From: Pseudomonadota bacterium | GTDB taxonomy: Bacteria; Pseudomonadota; Alphaproteobacteria; Sphingomonadales; Sphingomonadaceae | NCBI GenBank assembly: GCA_023457895.1 | Contig: JAEXAY010000020.1 | Span: 27,598 to 91,597, forward strand | Reading direction: 5' to 3' | DNA length: 64,000 bases | In this document: positions 58,633 to 64,000 of the stretch, in pieces | How positions within the stretch are numbered: position 1 is the first letter of the stretch | How the letters are laid out: every line of letters starts with the position of its first letter | Program-made: the position numbers and the translations under genes | The notes under the pieces: model-generated | Databases searched by the model: none | The model's input: the letters and a program-made list of their open reading frames with translations, nothing else | Told to the model about the DNA's origin: nothing

Positions 58633-59508
58633 TTAGCGCGACCACCTTGCGAAAATCGCGGTGGGGAGCAGCAGCCCCCTCGCCTCCTCGCGCACCGTCA
58701 GTTCGCCGCATTCGACCGTGCCGCCAAGGTCCGCAAAATGCTGGCGCAGCAGTTCGCCGATGGCGAGCGCCGACATCCGCACCGCATAGACGGTGAGGAA
58801 CAGGAAGCGGCTGTCGGCGTCGAGCAGCTGGCGGCAATCGGCGATGAGGCGCGGCAGGTCTTCCTCAAGCCGCCACACCTCGCCATCGGGCCCGCGGCCA
58901 TATTTGGGCGGATCGAGCAGGATGCCGTCATAGCGCCGTCCGCGCCGGACCTCGCGCGCGACGAACTTGGAGGCATCATCGACGATCCAGCGGATGGGGT
59001 TGGCGTCCATGCCCGAAAGCGCGGCATTCTCGCGCGCCGCCGCGACCGATTTCTTCGACGCATCGACATGCACCATTTCGGCTCCGGTCGCGCTCATCGC
59101 CAGCGTTCCGACGCCGGTATAGCCGAACAGGTTCATGACGGCGGGCCTGTCCATGCCCGCCACCTGCTCGCGCATCCAGCTCCACACCGGCGCCATGTCG
59201 GGGAAGAAGCCGAGGTGGCGAAACGGCGTACAGCTTGCCTGGAAGGTCACCTCGTTCCAGCGCAGCGGCCAGCCTTCCTTCGGCACCGGCCGGTCATAGG
59301 TCCAGCGCCCGCCGCCATCCTCGTCGGAGGCGGGCATGAACTCGCCGTCGGGATCCCAGCCTGCTTGCGCGGGCGCCCACATCGCCTGCGGTTCGGGGCG
59401 GATGAAGCGATAGCGGCCATAGCGTTCGAGCTTGAGCCCGTGGCCCGAATCGATCAGGCCATAATCCTCCCACGGCTCACCGGTCATGGAGATGAGCGGG
59501 AGGGTCAT
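58633..59508 (-). CDS. Class I SAM-dependent methyltransferase (RlmI/K-like)
   Basis: 291 aa. A Rossmann-fold methyltransferase with the SAM loop VMNLFGYTGVGTLAMSATGA, acidic end of beta2 (VHVDASKKSVAAARENA) and the catalytic-type LLDPPKYGRG (DPPxY/F). The layout is that of the RlmI/RlmK group acting on 23S rRNA bases, but the N-terminal PUA domain is absent, so the target is uncertain. Confidence 0.83.
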   Translation of the reverse strand: MTLPLISMTGEPWEDYGLIDSGHGLKLERYGRYRFIRPEPQAMWAPAQAGWDPDGEFMPASDEDGGGRWTYDRPVPKEGWPLRWNEVTFQASCTPFRHLGFFPDMAPVWSWMREQVAGMDRPAVMNLFGYTGVGTLAMSATGAEMVHVDASKKSVAAARENAALSGMDANPIRWIVDDASKFVAREVRRGRRYDGILLDPPKYGRGPDGEVWRLEEDLPRLIADCRQLLDADSRFLFLTVYAVRMSALAIGELLRQHFADLGGTVECGELTVREEARGLLLPTAIFARWSR

Positions 59509-59575
59509 GGAAAGAGGCCGCCGGACAACCCGGTCCCGTGTGCCCCGGGCTTGCCGAAGGGCCGGGTTAAACCGC

Positions 59576-60988
59576 TCACCGCGCTGCCCCGCGCCCCGGG
59601 GTGGCGTGCGCCGTCACATAATCGCGCACCGCCTCATAGCTGCCAGCGAGCTGTTCATAGCGTTCCTCGCGCTCGAACAGGCTGCCGATGCGCGAGGGGA
59701 GCGCGGGGCGCTGGCCGGTCGCGCGTTCGACCGCATCGCGGAACTTGGCCGGATGCGCGGTCGCGAGCGTGACCACCGGCACTTCGGCGGCAAGCGAAAT
59801 GCTGCGTGCCGCCGACAGGCCGACGGCAGTATGCGGGTCGATCATCTCGCCCGCCGCATCGAACGCCCAGCGGATCGCCTGCATCATCGCATCGCTGTCG
59901 GCACGCGCGCTGGTGAATAAACGCGCCGCGCCTTCGCGCTGGGCGTTGGTGAGTTGCATCGCCTTCGCCGCTTCAAAGCCGCGCATCTGATCGGCGAGCG
60001 CCATGCCATCGCGGCCGCCGCAATCGAACAGCAGCCGCTCGAAATTGGAGCTCACCTGAATGTCCATGCTCGGCGTCGCGGTCGGGGTCACGGTGCTGGT
60101 CGAATAATCGCCGGTCGACAGCGCGCGGTGCAGGATATCGTTGACGTTGGTTGCAACAATCAGCTTCGACACGGGGAGGCCCATCTGCGCCGCGACATAG
60201 CCGGCGAACACGTCGCCGAAATTGCCCGTCGGGACCGAGAAGGCGATCTCGCGCTGCGGCGCGCCAAGCCGGACGGCGGCGTAGAAATAATAGACCACCT
60301 GCGCCATCAGCCGCGCCCAGTTGATCGAGTTGACCGCCGAGATGGTGAAGCGGCTCGTCACATCGGTGTCGGCGAACATGCGCTTCACCATCGCCTGCGC
60401 ATCGTCGAAACTGCCGTCGATCGCGATATTGTGGACGTTGGGCGCAATCACGGTGGTCATCTGCCGCCGCTGCACGTCCGACACCCGGCCATTGGGGTGG
60501 AGCATGAAAATGTCGATCTTGGCGCGCCCCGCCACCGCATCGATTGCGGCGGAACCGGTATCGCCCGAGGTCGCGCCGACGATGGTGAGATGGTCATCGC
60601 GGTTCGACAGGAAACGTTCGAACAGCAGGCCGAGCAGTTGCAGCGCGACATCCTTGAACGCGAGCGTCGGCCCATGGAACAGTTCGAGCAGCCAATGCTG
60701 GTGGTCGAGCTGTTTCAGCGGCGTCACGGCGGCGTGGTCGAAACGCGCATAGGCTTGAGTGCAGAGATCGCGCAGTTCCGCCTCGGTGAGGCTCCCTGCG
60801 ACGAACGGCGCCATCACCCGGACCGCGGTTTCGACATAGGAGAGCCCGGCGAGCCCTGCGATGTCGCCCTCGCTCAGGCGCGGCCATTGGCGCGGCAGAT
60901 AGAGCCCGCCATCGCTCGCCAGCCCTGCCAGCGTGACGTCTTCAAACCCGAGCGCCGGTGCGCTCCCCCTCGTGCTGATATAGTCCAT
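59576..60988 (-). CDS. thrC: Threonine synthase
   Basis: A 470-aa PLP enzyme making threonine from O-phosphohomoserine. The N terminus MDYISTRGSAPALGFEDV and GLASDGGLYLP are standard; the PLP lysine is K112 in GPTLAFKDVALQ; SGDTGSAAIDA and SVPTGNFGDVFAGYVA bind the phosphate. ATG at 60988; the frame's 45 upstream codons run toward SURF1 and are left out. Confidence 0.95.
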   Translation of the reverse strand: MDYISTRGSAPALGFEDVTLAGLASDGGLYLPRQWPRLSEGDIAGLAGLSYVETAVRVMAPFVAGSLTEAELRDLCTQAYARFDHAAVTPLKQLDHQHWLLELFHGPTLAFKDVALQLLGLLFERFLSNRDDHLTIVGATSGDTGSAAIDAVAGRAKIDIFMLHPNGRVSDVQRRQMTTVIAPNVHNIAIDGSFDDAQAMVKRMFADTDVTSRFTISAVNSINWARLMAQVVYYFYAAVRLGAPQREIAFSVPTGNFGDVFAGYVAAQMGLPVSKLIVATNVNDILHRALSTGDYSTSTVTPTATPSMDIQVSSNFERLLFDCGGRDGMALADQMRGFEAAKAMQLTNAQREGAARLFTSARADSDAMMQAIRWAFDAAGEMIDPHTAVGLSAARSISLAAEVPVVTLATAHPAKFRDAVERATGQRPALPSRIGSLFEREERYEQLAGSYEAVRDYVTAHATPGRGAAR

Positions 60989-61053
60989 GGCGAAACCGCC
61001 TATCGTCCCGGGCGGCGGGCGGCAAGGGCTTTGGCGGTTACGGTTGCAACCGC

Positions 61054-61662
61054 TCAGCCGCGTTCGCGCCGCTTCAGCGCCAGCGCATAGATGATCGCGG
61101 CGATCGCGGCGAAGAAAAACCACTGCACCGCATAGGCCATGTGGTTGTTCGGCACATCGTCGAGGTTGGGCGCTTCATTGGCCTTGAGACCCGCAACCGG
61201 CGGATCGGCAACGATGCGCAGGCCGGTCACGGTGTCGGGCATGATGGTACCGCTGAGCATCCCGCCCGGCCACGGCGCGGCGGCTATGTCTTCCGACCAG
61301 CCGAGCACCGCGCGATAGGTCAGGCGGTAATCATGCGGGTTCATCGTCGTACCGGGCGAAAAGCTGTTGCAGGTGACGACATGCGCGATCCCGGATTCGC
61401 GCGCGGCATTGCGTCCCGCTACGGTCAGCGCGTCATGGGGACGGTAGCAGCGTATTTCGGTCTTGCGGAAGAAATAGCGTTCCGCGGCCTTGCTGCGTTC
61501 GAGCGGGAAATCGACCGCGCCCTGATGCGCGGCCGCGGCATAATCGCGCAGCAGCCCTTCCTTCCACTGCGCGCGCTGCAACTGCCAGATGCCGAGCCCG
61601 ATCATGGTGGCGATCGCCAGCGCGACGATCAGCGTCGGCAGAAAGGGCCAGCGGCGAGGCAT
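61054..61662 (-). CDS. SURF1-family cytochrome c oxidase assembly protein
   Basis: 202 aa. Two membrane helices flank a periplasmic domain: N-terminal PTLIVALAIATMIGLGIWQLQRAQWK and C-terminal HMAYAVQWFFFAAIAAIIYALAL, the SURF1 hallmarks. It helps insert haem a into oxidase subunit I. It belongs to the minus-strand cox block. Confidence 0.93.
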   Translation of the reverse strand: MPRRWPFLPTLIVALAIATMIGLGIWQLQRAQWKEGLLRDYAAAAHQGAVDFPLERSKAAERYFFRKTEIRCYRPHDALTVAGRNAARESGIAHVVTCNSFSPGTTMNPHDYRLTYRAVLGWSEDIAAAPWPGGMLSGTIMPDTVTGLRIVADPPVAGLKANEAPNLDDVPNNHMAYAVQWFFFAAIAAIIYALALKRRERG

Positions 61663-61689
61663 CAGTAACGGGGCATCAGCAATGGAACA

Positions 61690-62100
61690 TCAGGGCTGCG
61701 CGGGCGGCGGCGAGCGGTCGATCCGGCCTTCCGCGGCCTGCTTGCGATGCTCCTGGATGAGCAGCATCGCCTTGGCGATCCGCAGCGTCCCGATCACCAA
61801 TATGGTCGTCAGCGGGATCCACAGCAGCATATGGACCCAGAAGGGCGGATAGACCAGCACCTCGAGCGTCAGGGCAAGCGCGGTCACCAGCCCGCCGACG
61901 ATCAGCGTCAGAAAGGCGGCCGGGCCATCGCCGACATTATATTGTTCGAAATCGAGCCCGCAGGCGCGGCAGGCCCTGGCGAAGCGCGTCGGGCCGGTAA
62001 ACAGCGTCTGCGCGCCGCACCGGGGGCACAAACCGCGAAGGGCAGCCTCCAGGAGAGGAGGCTGCCCTTGCTGTTCGAATTGTCCGTCAGGCTGCGGCAT
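61690..62100 (-). CDS. DUF983 zinc-ribbon membrane protein
   Basis: 136 aa. A zinc-ribbon-like start (GLCPRCGAQTLF, CRACGLDFEQYNVGDGPAAF) is followed by two membrane helices. DUF983 proteins regularly occur in alphaproteobacterial cox clusters between coxC and SURF1; the role is unknown. Start MPQPDGQFEQQG overlaps the coxC stop by one base. Confidence 0.88.
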   Translation of the reverse strand: MPQPDGQFEQQGQPPLLEAALRGLCPRCGAQTLFTGPTRFARACRACGLDFEQYNVGDGPAAFLTLIVGGLVTALALTLEVLVYPPFWVHMLLWIPLTTILVIGTLRIAKAMLLIQEHRKQAAEGRIDRSPPPAQP

Positions 62101-62963
62101 TATCCGTGCGTCGGCGCACCCCAGCCGCCCCAGACATAGACGACGATGAAGAGGAACAGCCACACCACGTCGACGAAGTGCCAGTACCAGGCCGCCGCCT
62201 CGAAGCCGAAATGCTGCTTCGGGGTGAAGTGGCCCTTATAGGTGCGCACGAGGCAGACGATCAGGAAGATCGTCCCGATGAGAACGTGGAAACCGTGGAA
62301 ACCGGTCGCCATCATGAAAGCCGAACCATAGTTGGTGCCGGTGAAGTTGAACGGCGCATGGGCATATTCATAGGCCTGGATCGCCGAGAAGATGACGCCG
62401 AGGATAATGGTCAGCCACAGGCCGCGCTTCAGGCCCTCGCGGTCATTCTGGAGCAGGGCATGATGCGCCCAGGTCAGCGTGGTGCCCGAGCACAGCAGGA
62501 TCAGCGTGTTGAGGAGCGGCAGGCTCCACGGGTTGATCACGGTGATGCCCTTGGGCGGCCATTGCAGCAGCGAGGCCGCCGCTTCCTGGCCGATCATGTT
62601 GGTGGCAGCGCCGTCGGCGATCTCGATCGGCGACGGGAACAGCGAAAAGTCGAACCACGCCCAGAACCAGCCGACGAAGAACATGACTTCGGACGCGATG
62701 AACAGGATCATGCCATAGCGCAGGTGGAGCGATACCACCGGCGTGTGGTCTCCCGCATGGGCTTCCTTGACCACGTCCGCCCACCACATATAGGCAACGG
62801 CGATCACACCGGCGAGCCCGAGGAAGAAGACCCACGGGCCCATCGCCGCGTCGTGCATCCACATGATGCCGCCAACGGCAAGCACCAGCAGCGCCATGGA
62901 GGCCGCGAACGGCCACGGGCTGGGCGGGAGAATATGATAATCGTGGTTCTTGGCACCAGCCAT
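62100..62963 (-). CDS. coxC: Cytochrome c oxidase subunit III
   Basis: 287 aa with seven membrane helices. Family segments are HDYHILPPSPWPF, EVMFFVGWFWAWFDFSLFP, the conserved TGFHGFHVLIGTIFL and AAWYWHFVDVVWLFLFIVVYVWG. The Met at 62963 is preferred because GGGGAAGAG lies upstream at usable distance; a Met five codons earlier has AAGGA too close. Confidence 0.95.
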   Translation of the reverse strand: MAGAKNHDYHILPPSPWPFAASMALLVLAVGGIMWMHDAAMGPWVFFLGLAGVIAVAYMWWADVVKEAHAGDHTPVVSLHLRYGMILFIASEVMFFVGWFWAWFDFSLFPSPIEIADGAATNMIGQEAAASLLQWPPKGITVINPWSLPLLNTLILLCSGTTLTWAHHALLQNDREGLKRGLWLTIILGVIFSAIQAYEYAHAPFNFTGTNYGSAFMMATGFHGFHVLIGTIFLIVCLVRTYKGHFTPKQHFGFEAAAWYWHFVDVVWLFLFIVVYVWGGWGAPTHG

Positions 62964-63076
62964 GTTGCTCTTCCCCATGTCCTTGGGCGTCGTCCGGGGT
63001 TCCCTGTCCCCCTTTTTCGCCCGGATGAATCCTCTAGATTTGCCTTGCCCTTACTGACCCGTCCGGCCTTCGTCCA

Positions 63077-63649
63077 CTATTTTGCAGCCGCGGCTGCACC
63101 GGGATCGTTGGCGCTCGGATAGAAAGTATAGCTCAGCGTGATCTCTTCTATATCCTTCGTGTCGGGATCGTCCAATATTTTCGGGTCGACGTAGAATAAT
63201 ACCGGCATCCGGATTTCCTGCCCCGGCTCGAGCCTTTGCTCGTTGAAACAGAAACACTGGATCTTGCTGAAATATTGCCCGGCCTGTGTCGGCGTCACAT
63301 TATAGGTCGCCATGCCGGTGATCGGCCGGTCAGACACATTCTTGGCGAGGAAAATCGCCATATCGCGCGCGCCAATGGTGACGGTTTCGGTCGGCCTTTC
63401 CGGGCGGAACTGCCACGGCAGCTCCGGCGACACATTGGAATCAAAGCGGATCGACATGGTCTTGCCCGCAACCGGCTTCATGGTCGCGGCCGCCGTTTCG
63501 TCGATGCGCTGCGTGGTTCCGCCAAAGCCGGTGACCTGGCAGAAGAGCCGATAAAGCGGGACCGACGCATAGCCGACACCGACCATCGCGACCGCCATCA
63601 ATGCGGCGATCAACCCCGTGCGCTGCTTGCTGTCGAGTTGCGCGATCAT
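63077..63649 (-). CDS. ctaG: Cytochrome c oxidase assembly protein CtaG (Cox11)
   Basis: A 190-aa copper chaperone for the CuB site. One N-terminal membrane helix (TGLIAALMAVAMVGVGYASVPLYRLFCQVTGFGGT) and the periplasmic Cox11 domain with the Cu-binding KIQCFCFNEQRL and MPVLFYVDP. The start overlaps the small upstream gene by 4 bases. A 113-base gap before coxC contains no gene. Confidence 0.95.
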   Translation of the reverse strand: MIAQLDSKQRTGLIAALMAVAMVGVGYASVPLYRLFCQVTGFGGTTQRIDETAAATMKPVAGKTMSIRFDSNVSPELPWQFRPERPTETVTIGARDMAIFLAKNVSDRPITGMATYNVTPTQAGQYFSKIQCFCFNEQRLEPGQEIRMPVLFYVDPKILDDPDTKDIEEITLSYTFYPSANDPGAAAAAK

Positions 63650-63792
63650 GCCATGCCGCTCCTGATCTTTTCCATGGTGATGAAGAAGAAGAGCAGTGCC
63701 AAGGCGCCCAGGATGACGGCCATCACCAGCGCGCGGCTCTTCTGACGGCGGCGATATTCCTTCTCGTCAAAGGGCGGTTCGAGATCAGACAT
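63646..63792 (-). CDS. Small CoxF-like membrane protein
   Basis: 48 aa. SDLEPPFDEKEYRRRQKSRAL is a charged, cytoplasmic N terminus, then one membrane helix VMAVILGALALLFFFITMEKI. Small single-helix proteins of this form sit between ctaB and ctaG in alphaproteobacterial oxidase clusters. It overlaps ctaB by 8 bases and ctaG by 4. Confidence 0.75.
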   Translation of the reverse strand: MSDLEPPFDEKEYRRRQKSRALVMAVILGALALLFFFITMEKIRSGMA

Positions 63793-64000
63793 AGACGACT
63801 CCGGGTGCGAGCAGCCAGCGGTCGACAATGACCGCGCCGAACAGCACGAAAAGATAGAGGACGGAAAAAGCGAACAACCGCTTTTCGGCTCGCATTTCAG
63901 CGGGGTCCGTTGCCTTGCCGATCCCGACCCGGAAGGCCAGCAGGGCGAACACCAGGCTCATCAGCGTGGCCGTCCAGCCATAGATCGCGCCGGTCAGCCC
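63785..64000 (-). CDS. ctaB: Protoheme IX farnesyltransferase (haem O synthase), C-terminal part
   Basis: The last 71 residues, cut by the window edge. They read GLTGAIYGWTATLMSLVFAL, a charged loop and MRAEKRLFAFSVLYLFVLFG, the final helices of CtaB/UbiA-family haem O synthase including the typical KRLFAFS(V/I)LYLF. It makes haem O for the oxidase assembled by the downstream genes. Confidence 0.9.
   Translation of the reverse strand, partial: GLTGAIYGWTATLMSLVFALLAFRVGIGKATDPAEMRAEKRLFAFSVLYLFVLFGAVIVDRWLLAPGVVYV

Overview
The window comes from a GC-rich alphaproteobacterium and most likely a sphingomonad (order Sphingomonadales). The grounds are protein content and gene order: TIGR02300 zinc-ribbon protein - aroA - cmk - rpsA - ihfB, a phoR-pstSCAB-phoU-phoB operon, a nagK/nagA/SIS/murQ amino-sugar cluster, and a ctaB-ctaG-coxC-SURF1-thrC block. 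The species cannot be fixed from the sequence alone. tRNA-Ala(GGC), tRNA-Leu(TAA) and tRNA-Tyr(GTA) are present. No rRNA, CRISPR array or insertion sequence was seen.

Layout. 1-1.7 kb: the end of a LuxR-type regulator and a PBP4-type D,D-carboxypeptidase. 1.76-6.3 kb: a 1504-residue secreted ExeM/NucH-like nuclease with RTX repeats. 6.5-13.7 kb: the complete phosphate-sensing and uptake operon on the minus strand, with Pho-box-like repeats upstream of phoR and inside the 3' end of phoR ahead of pstS. The nuclease lies directly downstream, so DNA scavenging for phosphate is a plausible joint role. 13.9-17.8 kb: N-acetylglucosamine and N-acetylmuramate recycling. 18-30.4 kb: housekeeping genes (tRNA-Ala, aroA, cmk, rpsA, ihfB, tRNA-Leu), an orphan peptide-binding lipoprotein, a D-threonine-aldolase-like enzyme, a decayed amidase tail and an aldonolactone-oxidase-like flavoprotein.

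30.4-50.3 kb is an integrated mobilizable genomic island of about 19.9 kb. It sits at the 3' end of tRNA-Tyr and has its tyrosine integrase beside the tRNA. An imperfect 18-bp copy of the tRNA end lies at the far boundary, and the same CCCCCACA arm-type motif is clustered at both ends. Inside are an arsenic operon (arsR-arsI-arsC-acr3), two small AlpA/excisionase-like regulators, a TonB-dependent receptor, a MobQ/Ti-type mobilization module (traD, a traC-like gene, a candidate oriT, the traA relaxase-helicase, a DUF6118 gene) and a copper module. In the copper module csoR-DUF2231-lipoprotein-DUF411-P-type ATPase-DUF305 diverges from copA-copB across paired CsoR-type operators. No type IV secretion genes are present, so transfer would need a helper element.

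50.5-64 kb returns to the chromosome: rlmB, a lipoprotein, a ferredoxin and a HhH-GPD DNA glycosylase. An AT-richer pair follows, encoding a diacylglycerol-kinase-type lipid kinase and a PAP2/Aur1-like membrane enzyme; it is the least explained functional unit here. The remainder is an unknown secreted protein, an SDR, phhB, ccmAB, a methyltransferase, thrC and the cytochrome c oxidase assembly block, cut off inside ctaB.
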